Assembly (NCBI RefSeq): GCF_001039355.2
Contig: NW_019775757.1
Span: forward strand, 164,423-223,430
Origin: Lingula anatina
Taxonomy: Eukaryota; Brachiopoda; Lingulata; Lingulida; Lingulidae
Length of the DNA stretch: 59,008 nucleotides
Direction of reading: 5' to 3'
Shown in pieces: positions 1-12,200 of the stretch (position 1 is its first letter; each line of letters begins with the position of its first letter). The position numbers and the translations under genes are program-made. Below the pieces are notes generated by a model. That model did no database searches. It was not told the origin of the DNA and saw nothing but the letters and a program-made list of their open reading frames with translations.

Positions 1-16
1 GAGAGAGAGAGAGAAC
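1..16. repeat. (GA)n microsatellite at window edge
   Basis: Simple GA repeat, cut by the start of the window. It lies within the TONSL gene, downstream of exon 7 in the gene's direction. Confidence 0.8.
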
Positions 17-260
17 TGAAATGAGACAGGGTGAGATGTCAGGAATTTGTGGAGAATTAAACAAATTAACTGCATTAAATTAAATGTAACGCGTGTACTA
101 CTCATGATATATCCCAGGATTTTACTTTTAGGGAGGATAAATAAAGTTAGCCTTGCTTTGCTTAATAAGAATGTAACTACTCCGTAAGTCAAATTGTTTT
201 CTTTTTTTAAATATTACAACCCTTTTAGTATTGTTCAAACATTTGATCACAATGACCAAC

Positions 261-2377
261 CTGAAATCAGGTGTTTCTTCATCTTCAGTTTTTCCTCCTC
301 TATGGGTGACCCTATCTTGTATGCTTTCCTGACACACCTCTTGGCTGCAGGGAAATCTCCCAGCAGGGTGAACACCTGGAAAAGTTTTTTTTTTTCAGAA
401 GAGTTCTTCTTTAAAACACCCAGTAATAACAATGAAAATCAAAGCTGTTTCATTTTATGGTAAAATTTTGCCATTAACCATGGAATTATTGCTTCTGTCA
501 ACACTAGTTGAAACTTGCTGAAATACAGTAAAAACCTGCAAATTCTCACACCCCTTTTCTATCATTTTCAGTTACTTTGACATAGAAATGGCACGGATTG
601 ATAAGTGTTCATGACAGCTGAGTGACATCCACAAGTTGACTTGACACAAGATTTACGTACTACGCCCATTCCTCAACTCTACACAAGAATTACATACTTT
701 CTGTCAATAGAAACAATTTTACCTAAAAAATTGGAAGATTTAAAACATCACAAATCCCAAAATGCATCCCTCAATCTTCAGCCTTACCTGTGCCTTGCTG
801 ACCAGCACCTCACTCTCCAGCACCTTGTCTTTCATCTTCCGTGCACATTTCAGAGCTTCCTCTAAGAACCTGAGAGCTTGGCTTGGTTTCCCATTCCTCT
901 GGTAGATACCAGACAGGCAGAACTGACACCTGTACAGATCTTCTGCCAGATTGTGCTTCCTAAAAATTATGATTCAACATGCAATTCAATATTTTTTCCT
1001 ATTCAAGATTTCTCTTAAGAGATCCTTTATTATTTTGTTCTTGATGTGGTGATGCACTATCTTATGTTTTTTTGTTATTTTTTTGTGGGTGGGTGGGTGG
1101 GTGGGTGGGGGGAGGGGGGAGAAGAGTGGTTGTCCTTTTTCAAAGCACTATGGAACCAAATAATTCCTTATATAGATCATATATACTGAATGCATAAATA
1201 TTTGATTGGCTTCCACTGGATCAAGTTTCAGGTAGTTATAACTGGTCTCTTGACAATTATAACTGTTTTCAATACGTTTTTTGTATAGATAACCATGTGT
1301 GGACACCAGGTGGCAGCAGAATCTATCAAGTGGCAGATTCACATTTGCTTATATAAACCACCACTTACTTTTTTAATATATTTTGCAGGGGCGGATTTAG
1401 GCCGTCTTCTGGGTCTTCAAGAAGACGGTCAGATTTTCAAGTTTACATTAAAAGGTATCTAATTTTTTCTGTTGGAAGACGGTCAAAATTGGAGGATAAA
1501 TCAATAAAGATAATTTGGAAGACTGTCAGAAAATAGCTCTGCATCCGCCCCTGTATTGCCACACTGTTTACTCCGTAACACTTACTCTGCAATCATGATA
1601 GCACGTTTCATGTATTCAGTGCACTGCTTTTCATCCCTCTTGTTGTCATATACCAAACCTGGCAAATAGAAGAAACACATTATTTAAGGAAGGAAAATAC
1701 AAATAAATAAGTGTAAAAAGTGGTCCACTTAATTATGAGATACTTTTGATGAAGATAGTCCTAATGTAAACATGGTTAAAGATTCACTGGCAAATCTTAT
1801 CTGTATCTGTGAAGGATAATAAAACTAACTCTTCATAATTACACTAAAACACCAAAAATGCCAGTGTTTAGATCAAGTACAAAATACTGTACACATGCAT
1901 TGCTGATATCAATTTACTTCAAAACAATGCTCATAAAACACCATAATGTTGCATCCAGTTTGTTGATTCCAGAGGATCAGAATTTCCCATAAACCAAAGA
2001 CTGAAAACTTTCAATTTGAATACACTCTTTGGTCCTGAAAGAATTACCTAAGTTTAAGAACAGCCTAGCCTTCATCTCCATATACTCTTCATTCTTGATT
2101 GACCTCTTCAGCCTCTCGCAAACTTCTAAGCTTTTCATGAAAGCATCCTCGCCCTTGCGCAGCACTGCCTCAGCTCCCCCTGGTGTCTTGATTGCCTCGG
2201 CCTGATAAAGATAGGTGCGCCCTATGGTAGCCCACGCCCGCTGTTGTTCTATGTCACTGTGTTCGCTCTCTGCTAACTCTAAATGGCGATGCTGGTGCTT
2301 CAACGCCAGGTCAAACTTTCCAAGCTCACAGTAACACTCTCCTATGTAGAGAATATATTACTAAGAATATATTATCC

Positions 2378-2438
<61 letters not shown>

Positions 2439-4334
2439 TATTACAACATAAAGCCATCTATTTAGACAAAATTTTCTGACATAAAGCATCCATGATGGTG
2501 AAATGTCTGACCTATCTTCCTATTAGCTATGGCTGTTCCCATGCTATCATCCAGTGCCTCACTCAGATGCAGCTCCATCTGGTGGTCTTCAATGGCATCT
2601 TCAAATCGGCCTGAAATTCATTATGATATCAATCAGTTTACAAATGAAATGAGCATTTTCAGCAATTGCATCCATTTGGAAGCAATGATACATTTTACCT
2701 TCCATAAGGATGTTAAAATTCTGTCCAACGGCTTATTAAATGACTAACTCTGAAAGTTTTGAACAGTAAAAGTGTGCTTCAGTATATTTATGCAATACCA
2801 AGTAAATTAAGATCCATTCTTACCAAATTTAGCTTTGAGTTCTCCTATGACATTGCACAGCTGTGCTACCTCCTTCAGGTTGTTCTTTCTCTGAGCCTTC
2901 TTCTTCTCCTTCTCCAATCCTTTAACAAGCATTGAACAACAAACATACATTTCTGAACAGTCGACTTATGGAGTTGCAAATGTCAAACAAAATAAATTTT
3001 CCTCGATTCACACTTATGGGCGGCCAAAAGGGCAAAAAATCATGTCGTCGATTCAGTTATGTTTCGTCGATTCATTGCCTTCCCATCGATTCAGTTTCAA
3101 GTTTAAACGATCCTATCATAAATTCAACATCTACTTTCGTCAATTCAACTGTCAAACATTTCTCATCTACGGTGTATTAAAACCAATGCTGTCACTATTT
3201 TCGTCGATCGTGTAACTATTCTCGTCGATCGTCTAATCTCGTCGATCGTCCAACTAATCTCGTCGATCGTGTAACTATTCTCATCGATCGTCTAATCTCG
3301 TCGATCGTGTAACTATTCTCATCGATCGTCTATTCTCGTCGATCGTCTCATCGATCGATCGCCAGAGGGCGCTGCGGTAGCACATTGGCCTATCACATGA
3401 CTATCAAAATGGCAGACAACAAAATGATTGCTAGTGAAATAAGAACATTTTCTCAACAATTTCAATTTTAGTTGTTAATAATTAAAAGATATTCGGTTGT
3501 AGGGACATTATTTTCTAGTTGTGCTTAACTCTGACCATGGCTGGCCGAGTTAAAAATTACCGCGTGATTGACAGACAGAAGCACGTGTTGCTACCGCAGC
3601 GCCCTCTGGCGATCGATCGATGAGACGATCGATGAGAATAGTTACACGATCGACGAGATTAGACGATCGACGAGAATAGTTACACGATCGACGAAAACAG
3701 TTTGACGATCGACGAGATTAGTTACACGATCGACGAAAATAGTGACAGCATTGGTTTTAATACACCTAGATGAGAAATGTTTGACAATTGAATTGACGAA
3801 AGTAGATGTTGAATTTATGACAGGATCGTTTAAACTTGAAACTGAATCGATGGGAAGGCAGTGAGTCGACGAAACATAACTGAATCGACGACATGAATTT
3901 TTGCCCTTTTGGCCGCCCATACACACTCATATTGTCACAGTGATAAATATATATATATATATCCAACTAATGAATTAAGTCTTTTGGAAGCATAATAACT
4001 ATTAGTTACAACAGTCCACAACAGAATCAGAGAAATATCACCTTGAGCGTTTGCTCAAATTAAGATTGGACTTAGTTTTTTATTTACATATATATATAAA
4101 TTAAGTAGTTATTCTTTTAACGTAAATAATCACTGACAAATTCCCAATAGTAATATTATATTGAAACATATTGCTGTAAATTATTACTGAATTATAGTAT
4201 AATGGGCTCTTGCCTCCCTCAGTTTTCGGCCTTACAAGCTGGTAAGGGTACAGTGAGCTTGTAAGGCCGAAAACGGAGGCAAAATGGGCTCTTGTCACCG
4301 ACTTACGTTCAAGCTCACGTTCTTCAAACTCCAT
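261..4334 (-). CDS. TONSL: TONSL-like protein, N-terminal TPR part (partial gene, 7 exons seen)
   Basis: Exons on the minus strand: 4334-4307 (ATG), 2919-2824, 2610-2512, 2341-2048, 1658-1586, 959-788, 375-261; all junctions keep phase and give about 292 residues. The product begins MEFEERELERLEKEKKKAQR and consists of tetratricopeptide repeats. Close matches to known TONSL (Tonsoku-like, NFKBIL2) are KHQHRHLELAES...QQRAWATIGRTYL (exon 4), ARLFLNLG (exons 4/5) and LLGDFPAAKRCVRKAYKIGS (exon 7). By family knowledge, TONSL pairs with MMS22L, reads newly replicated histone H4 and loads RAD51 at damaged replication forks in the nucleus; the TPR part binds MMS22L. The ankyrin, ubiquitin-like and leucine-rich parts would lie left of the window. 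Intron 1 holds a 903-bp palindromic element. The gene is head-to-head with CYLD, about 0.9 kb between start codons. The identification is firm; exact exon edges are inferred. Confidence 0.9.
1083..1125. repeat. GGGT/G-rich simple repeat
   Basis: About five GTGG units followed by short G-runs in a TONSL intron. Four or more G-runs on the plus strand could form a G-quadruplex; that is inference only. Confidence 0.6.
1386..1553. mobile_element. MITE family A, copy 1 (terminus CAGGGGCGGAT)
   Basis: A 168-bp non-coding element with terminal inverted repeats CAGGGGCGGAT / ATCCGCCCCTG and internal GAAGACGGTC motifs. The same element occurs at 42067-42235 and, in reverse orientation, at 53187-53355. 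The flanks here (TTTTG and TATTG) are only an approximate target-site duplication. It sits in a TONSL intron. The superfamily is not certain; the termini look hAT-like but the clearer target duplications in the other copies are 5-6 bp. Confidence 0.8.
2381..2434. repeat. (GA)n microsatellite in TONSL intron
   Basis: A pure GA/AG dinucleotide run of about 54 bp between TONSL exons 3 and 4. Confidence 0.95.
3017..3919. mobile_element. Long-TIR foldback MITE in TONSL intron 1
   Basis: A 903-bp near-palindrome. Its ends are TGGGCGGCCAAAAGGGC and the reverse complement, flanked by TA on both sides (3015-3016 and 3920-3921). Each arm is about 330-350 bp, carrying sub-repeats built on TCGTCGATTCA near the ends and TCGTCGATCGT closer to the centre (3195-3360 and 3610-3740). 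The inner ends of the arms read CGATCGATCGCCAGAGGGCG. The unpaired centre is roughly 240 bp with no reading frame of note. The TA duplication suggests a Tc1/mariner-like origin, but no transposase is present. Confidence 0.85.
4201..4294. repeat. Hairpin flanked by 12-bp direct repeats, beside the TONSL exon 1 donor
   Basis: AATGGGCTCTTG occurs at 4201-4212 and again at 4283-4294. Between them lies an inverted repeat with arms around 4212-4240 and 4256-4280 (core GTTTTCGGCCTTACAAGCT). On the TONSL transcript it starts about a dozen bases after the exon 1 splice donor. It could be a tiny foldback insertion with a 12-bp target duplication or a structured intron start. Confidence 0.7.
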
Positions 4335-5242
4335 TGTATGGATTAAAATGTTTCACTAACGGACGTCTACCTTTCTATCGTTCGCACATAATCTTAGATT
4401 TACAATAACGCTCTAAAAAGCCTACTTTTTGTATAACATGAACAGCGGTCGTAATGAACTTCTTAAGTCGAGCTAATGGCCTCGTTCTCACTCAAGTGTC
4501 TGCTCTCTATTTATTGGAGGATGGGACCGTTGGAGGATGGTATGTGTGCTATGCTAGAGCAACAGGAGTGGGGGAATCCCCTCAAAATTTTTGTTTCTGT
4601 GCGTCACTGAGGAGGCATCAGCACGAAGGTTTTGACTGCGCTATATTTAGAATATATTGAGTAGGTGTGGAACTGACTACAACTTTAAATTTGTTGAACA
4701 ATAATTGTTTTTTATAATGTTGCTTACATTTTTAATGTCGTTTCCAGGTAAGATTAGTAAATGAGTTCATAAAATATTAACGTGGCGATGCGTACATGTA
4801 CACGGATGCTAGTCACCCCGCTTCCTTCTTCTTATACATATTGCTCAACATATTTCGATTTTATGCATAATACATTTATTCTACATTATTCAATATCTGT
4901 GATAAAATGTAGGACATCCGTTTAGAATCTTACATAGTTTATCAGTTGGCATAGAGACTTTTCGGTACATTTAGGGTTTCAGTAAACACCAAAGTTAAAT
5001 GACATCCTGTTGTTTAATTTCAGTATCCCTTTATGAGAAGTGACTGTGAACCAAGCCATAGACTTATCTTCTCTTCTGAGTTTAAGAAGGAGGCAGACAG
5101 AACTAATTGTTTTGTTTTCTAAATACATCCACAACCCAGGAGCTTGAGGGAAGATATCTTAACATGGTGACAAACACCTATTTCACTGATTATTGATATT
5201 CAGGAAGCACAAAGCACCTATATAATTGTACAACTAAACAAT
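4335..5242. promoter_or_regulatory. Shared head-to-head 5' region of TONSL and CYLD
   Basis: This 0.9-kb stretch separates two divergent start codons, so it must hold both promoters or their 5' UTRs. I see no TATA box that I would trust. A possible splice acceptor (TTCAG) around 5199-5203 may open the first coding exon of CYLD, which implies an upstream non-coding exon. Nothing else is recognisable. Confidence 0.5.
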
Positions 5243-6286
5243 ATGGAGAAATTCATTAGATACTTTATATTGTTGAAAGAAACTACAGCAATTAGTACGG
5301 AGAGCCCTCCATCACAGGATTTAAAAATAGAGCAAGTTTCTAAGAAGAAGAATGAGACAGTACTCAAAGGAAGCCTCTGGACCGAATGTGCACTTGGCAA
5401 GCACAAAAAAACTATCACCCTGACATCTGTTGAATTTCGAGATGTCTATCTAGTCAATATTTCCATGTCAGATATCTCACAAATAGGATTTGAAGAAATG
5501 GAACTGTTACTAGCAATTACAACATGCAAGGACAGGTTGATCGTGTTTGAGGATAAAAATAACTGGTTACAAGAAGGCGTTCAAATAAAAGTTAATTCCT
5601 ATGTCTTCATTATAAAACAACCAGGTATGGCTGATGGGACCATAGGCCTGGTGCGTTACAAGGGCGAATTGCCCGCCCAAAAAGGAGTCTGGTTTGGGAT
5701 AGAAATCAAAGTGAGTGTATGCCAAATGAACATTTTTGAGATATTTTTTTAAGTATGAGAAACTTGGTTAGGATATATTAAGTACTGTAGAAGTTCTAGA
5801 GGCTACACATGCTGAAAAAAAAAGCAATTAACTTACATTTTACACACTAGTATAGTTCTATTGAGCAGAACAACTGTTTTTATTTGCATTGACTTTCTCA
5901 TGATAATGTGATTTTCAAGCAAAGGTTGAATAATCATAATTTTTTTTTTTTGAAATTTTTCTCTTTTTTAGTCCTTTTCAGCAAGGGGCAAAGGAACTTC
6001 AGATGGAGAATTCAGAAGAAAAAAATTCTTTGATTGTCCCCCTGACTGTGCCCTCTTTGTGAACATAAGTAAAGTCAGACTATGTACCAGTAAACAAGCA
6101 ATTGAGAATGCACTACGAAGACCAGCGGATCAAATAGGTGCCAAAGTTTACTCTCCACCCCCACAACTGAAAATTGAGGATCGAGTTGTGTGGATGTCAG
6201 ACGATGGCCCTCAGTGGGGGTCGGTCAAATGGATAGGTGTGCTAGAAGACTCAAAAGATGGAGAGTATACTGTCGGAGTGCATTTT
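5243..6286 (+). CDS. CYLD: CYLD N-terminal exons, copy 1
   Basis: Two exons, 5243-5710 and 5972-6286, both phase 0 at their ends. The first starts [13 protein letters not shown], aligning with EERIFYLLLQE near the start of vertebrate CYLD, and contains EELLLAI-type text ([13 protein letters not shown]) and the start of CAP-Gly 1 ([20 protein letters not shown]). The second completes CAP-Gly 1 ([18 protein letters not shown]) and opens CAP-Gly 2 ([20 protein letters not shown]). The copy runs into a single N at 6400. ATG 5243 was chosen because the conserved text begins directly after it. Confidence 0.85.
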
Positions 6287-9200
6287 GTAAGTTGAATTCT
6301 GGCTGTGGAAAAGTGACATCTGCTCGAAATCTTGAAACTGTACTTCCCCTAGTAAGAGTGAAGAAAGACTGCCACTGCAGCAAAATTCCAGGGTGCATNT
6401 CACTTATAATTGCCTTGTAGGAGAAGTAACTTTCCACCAAGCCATGTAGACAGATGCTGCTGATGTGGAATAATTAAGACAAGAATACATGATTGTTTTC
6501 TAATTACAACCAAGAAGTTAAGGGGAAGATATACAAGGACATCTTTACATTGGTGACAAAGAAAAACTAATTACAGTATTTATTTCTATACAAAAATCTA
6601 ACAGCAGGTAATGTACAACTCACTGAACATGGAGAAAGGCAGTGTACTCTATATTTTGTTAACTGACTCTACAGCAATTAGTATGGGGAGCCCTCCTTCT
6701 CAGGATGTAAAAATTGAACATGTTTCTAAAAATAAGAATGAAAAAGTACTCAAAGGGAGCCTCTGGAAGGAATATGTGCTTAGCAAGCACAAGAAAACTA
6801 TCACCCTGATATCTGTTGAATTCCCAGATGTCTATCTGGTCAATATTTCCTTGTCAGATATCTCACAAATAGGATTTGAAGAAATGGAACTGTTACTAGC
6901 AATTACAACATGCAAGGACAGGTTGATTGTCTTTGAGGATAAAAATAACTGGTTACAAGAAGGCGTTCAAATAAAAGTTAATTCCTATGTCTTTATTATA
7001 AAACAACCCGGTATGGCTGATGGGACCATAGGCCTGGTGCGTTACAAGGGCGAATTGCCTGCCCAAAAAGGACTCTGGTTTGGGATAGAAATCAAAGTGA
7101 GTTTGTATGACAAATGACAAATGAGATAATTTTCAAAGTATGAGAAACTTTATTAGGATATCATAAGTACTGAAGAAGTTCTAGAGGCTACACGTTCTGA
7201 AAAAAAAAAAGCAACTTACATTTTACACACTGGTATAGTTCTATTGAGCAGAACAACTGTTTTTATTTGCATTGACTTTCTCATGATAATGTGATTTTCA
7301 AGCAAAGGTTGAATAATCATAATTTCTTTTTTGAAATTTTTCTTTTTTTTGTAGTCCTTTTCAGCAAGGGGCAAAGGAACTTCAGATGGAGAATTCAGAA
7401 GAAAAAAATTCTTTGATTGTCCCCCTGACTGTGCCCTCTTTGTGAACATAAGTAAAGTCAGACTATGTACCAGTAAACAAGCAATTGAAAATGCACTACG
7501 AAGACCAGCGGATCAAATAGGTGCCAAAGTTTACTCTCCACCCCCACAACTGAAAATTGAGGATCGAGTTGTGTGGATGTCAGACGATGGCCCTCAATGG
7601 GGGTCGGTCAAATGGATAGGTGTGCTAGAAGACTCAAAAGATGGAGAGTATACTGTCGGAGTGCATTTTGTAAGTTAAATTCTGGCTGTGGAAGAGTGAC
7701 ATCTGGTCTGCTGTAAATCTCGAAACTACACTTCCCTAGTAAGATTGTGGAAAAACTGCCACTGCAGCAAAATTCCAGGGTGTATTTTCGTAGAATGTAG
7801 GTTGACTCTTTTTGGTACAATCAGTCACTGCCTGCTGTTTGAGTAGTCTTAACCCTTTAAGGGGCCCGCACACGGTGAGCATTTGGCGCGCGCCACTTGC
7901 GCTGCGCCGTTTTCTCATCGTGTGCGGGGGTATTTTGGTGAGATTTTTGCCTCTCATGCGGCTGAGCAAAATTTCTCACGTGTTTGATTTTTTTGGTCTC
8001 TTGAGGCAAATGTCTCAGCGTGTGCGGGGTGTAAGCGCCGAATGCTCACGCCATGCCAACAATGCGCATGTGCCGGTAGCCGGAAACAAAGAAAAATGGC
8101 AGCCCCCAGCGAAGTAAACAAAAATGTACACAGTTATAGTTAGTCTGATTGATTAACGTGGTCACCATTTGCCATTACTTTCAGAAAAAAAATAAATATG
8201 TAATGTTTCCTTAATCACATGATCCCACAGTTCGCGGTGCGTCCGATAGGGGCAGGCTGGGAGGCATCTCTGCTGAGCAAAGAGCGCATCGTTTGCGGGG
8301 AGCTGAGGAGTGCGAGCATCTGGCGCAGCGCAAGTGGCACGCGCCAATTGCTCATCATGTGCGGGGTGCTTTAGACTTTAGGTCTACCTCAATTCAAGAT
8401 GAAATGTACAGATATTCTCTTGAATACAGTGACATCTGGTGAGCCAGTTGCTGCACACTAAAATTTAAACATAGGCTTAAGCTCAGCACCTGTGCTATAT
8501 TAAAAGGGCAGATTTGTACATTGAGTTTTTTGTGAGGAGTACAATCAAGTTGAGAACCAGACAACTGGTACAAAACAGAAAATTGTATGGTTAAAACTTG
8601 AAATTTAGTCAATCTTGAAAATTTTGTTGGAAGACTATTCCCCGTCGAAATAACTTTTTTTTCACTTTGAAAATTTTGTCACACATGAAAATGGGATCTT
8701 GAGAATTTTGAAAAGTTTGTCAACTAATATGGCCGCGTAGGATTCATGCATTTTGAAATAATTATGGATTAATTTTTAAGTGCCGAAATTTTCAAGTATT
8801 ACCATACCATGTTATGTGAAAAGAGAAGTGATAAATGTATCTTATTATCACAACTTCCCAAAAAGAAAATGGAAAGAAAAGAAGGATTTCTTTCTTTCAA
8901 GAAAATTAACAAACTTAAGCATAGTAGATAATAAGTTGAGCTGATGCAAATTGGGTGAAAAATAAAACAAAAAGTGATGAACTGAAAATGATATGCTGTA
9001 CAAAATTTAATTTATAAAACATCGCCTGTGAGAATTTATATTCATACAGCATTTTAATAAACTACCATTATTTTTCCAGTTTTATAATTAATGTTAAATA
9101 ACCCTCTTTCAGGATAATCCAGTTGGTACAGGAACAGGAAAATATAAAGATAAACAATTATTCAGAACGCCCCATGGCCATGCCTCTTTAATACCAGTTT

Positions 9201-12200
9201 TGGGTTTAATTAAGGCTGATGAATATGGAGAAGCAGGTAGGTGAAAATATTCCACAACTTTGACATGCACTGCTCTCTTTGTTTTAATATTGAGCGTAAA
9301 GTAATAATTTCAAATATAAAATGACTAATACGCTTGGAGAAAAGTAGTCATGAGAGTTTACACAGTCATATCTTTTAGTTATTCTGTCTAGTACATGATA
9401 TATAGTTTTAAATTGAAGAAAAGAGCAGTAAATCTTTTTTTTTTTTTCAAAAACCAATAAAAGTTATTTGAATTCAAAATATTTATTGTTCAAAAAGGAT
9501 ACTTTGCCCACTTGTCTTGCCTATCCCATATTATTGAAATAAATTGCACATGAACCATATTTTTGATAAAATGATTAAGAATAATAAAATATATACATAG
9601 TAAAACAAGAAATAAAGTGCTAGTACAACATTCTTCCATTTCAGACCCTAACTCATATGGGGCAACAGGTGGTTACTATGATGACATAAAGAAAAAAAAT
9701 ACAACAGCTTTGTATAAAGAACAAGAGCGTCTGTTAGAAGAAGCAAGAAGAAAAAAGTCATCAGGGGCAACACAGGAAAATGATCTGAACAAGCCAACTG
9801 TTCGTAGAGGAACTCTCCCCATGTCTGGCTCCAAATCTTTACATCCTGATGGTAATGTTGGCAGTCATGAAGCCGGACGAACATCGCCTCATAACCCTAT
9901 GTATGAGTTCTTCGGTATGTACATGTGGGGTATATTTTGGTTTTTATTTGCCTCCAAGTGATGTATAAAAGCCTAAAAGGTGCTGATAATATTTGTAAGG
10001 CCATAAAGATGGACTATAAACTGGGCAGTTGCTTCCTCCCCTCCAAGAGATTCTTGAGAAAAAATATATTTATAAAGTGTTTACAAAATTTTTCTTTTCT
10101 CCCAATTCATCAGAAGTTGCACTTACTTTCCTTCAATCCAGATTCATTTAAGTATCCGGGCAGCATGCCTACAAATAACCCTCTTGTACTGTAGAGATTC
10201 AACATTTGCTATAGAATTAAACTCTCTACATATGGTTAAAGATGCATAATAATTAGGCAAGTGTTTGTGACAAAACTTTGCTAATAAACCCTGACAAATA
10301 CCGCCATGGTCTTTTGAATAGTGTAACTTTAAGAAATACCACAGAATTAATTTTATTACTTTATTTTCCAAAAAAAATTATATTTGCATTATTGCAAAGA
10401 TTTTTTCTGCCTACTTTCTGTGCCTTTTGGCTTGCGGGAAAAATATGTCTAACTTGTGAACAGAACTGTGAAGAAGGTACTGTTTTAAGTCCTTTTACGC
10501 TTCCCACGGGATAAATTTCAGCTGGGTTATGGCGTGTGGATTTTAGTTGTGATGTATAAGAAACCAGTACTAATAATTTATGTATGTTATGGGGCATTCA
10601 CTCTTGCTTCATATGTATCTTTAAAGTAACTTTCAGTTTCAGTTAAGTAAACACTTGACTATTGTTGCCAATTGAAAAGTGAAAGAAATACTGCAAGACC
10701 TTACGCATAGCTTTCTGCAAATACCTAGCTAAAGGCTACATAAACAAAGGAAAACTTTAGCCTACTTATTTTCACAACATCCAGGATGTTTTAAAATAAA
10801 ATGTTATCAAGATTAATGCATGTGGCATCTCAAAAGTTCCGCTGTCCTCACTTTTGTCACGCTGTCGGCTGATATTGATTCATTTATTGCTATATTTGGG
10901 TCTGAAAATGTCACATGACACTTTGTCAAGCACTCAGGTGATCATTATATGTCACCGCTATAATAATAACAATAATAAAAATAATGGATTATACTGTCAG
11001 ATATGTCTGCTATGCTCACTGTTTTGTGAGATTTCAATAATTAATCAATCAAAAATAAGCAGGAGTTTCTAAAAAAATCCATTAACCCTTGCTAAATTCA
11101 TCTCCTTTTTGACCTTTGCTTTGGAAACAGTAGGGGAATCCCCATCTAATTTTAGCTATTATGTCATTTGAAGTTTACTGACTATTTTGGATTTTACCGC
11201 TGACAGGATAATTCCTAGTCTGAATTATTATGTCATTTTTTTTCCGATTTGCAAATAATTGCTTTGCAAATAATTTAACTTGCTCTTAATAAATTTTAGC
11301 TTATAATTTGCATAAATTAGATGAATTTAAGTAGAACATTCTTTCATTTTTGCTGGCTCTCTTATCTACCGTTACGCACACTTAGTGTAAACAGATATAT
11401 GCTTGATATTTTGTATATTTAGAAAATGGTTTAAAATTTGAAACAAGTTTCAGATTAGAAGAAAACAAGGCATAACATATATTGATCAAATATGTGAAAC
11501 ATCGATGTGGCATATAGGATTAAAAGAAATGCAGTCACAAACACCCTTTTCACTTTTTTTCATGGGTCACTAACTGTGAATGAAAAGTAGTTCAAAACTA
11601 TTTATCTTGTAGATAAATGGACAAAAAAGAACATATTAAGGAGCACAGCAATATACTTCATTATATGTTAAGGCGTATAAACAAAACTTTATTTCTGACT
11701 TGTTTTGATCTTAGAAAATTTCTGAACTGTCTATTAATTTTTATAAATCACCACATAAACCATGCCTGTAAGTTTGCAAACTTCAAACTCCAGATAACAA
11801 AATGAAAAGCGATAAATTTATGATTTGAAAAAAAAAAATTACACAATGTTCTGTATATTTATTTGTTGGATTTTTTCTTCTCAGGCTTGGGTTTTCACAA
11901 TTATTCCCAGTTTCTAAGCAATATTATATCTGGATGAACTACACATTGGAATTTAATGTGATTTTTTACGGGAAACTTTGGGAATTTTTTGGTATTGATA
12001 TTGAATGTTAATCTTAGTCCCAATCAATACATATTGTGAAAGGTTTGATACAGTCAAATATAAAATTGATAGATTTTATTGCTTCATTTGCAAATTATTG
12101 GCCTTTGAGTATGTAAGCAGGAAGTTCCTCAACAATTACACTTAATCTGCTTACATCACATTGTTATTATACAATATTACTATAACTTTTATCTTTATAA

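Noticed and set aside
3190-3360. CRISPR-like regularly spaced repeats (TCGTCGATCG)
   Set aside because: Units are irregular, spacers are themselves repeats, and the stretch is one arm of an inverted-repeat element in an animal intron.
7812-8117. 101-codon frame
   Set aside because: It lies mostly in the arm of the Harbinger-like MITE, with no protein similarity that I recognise.
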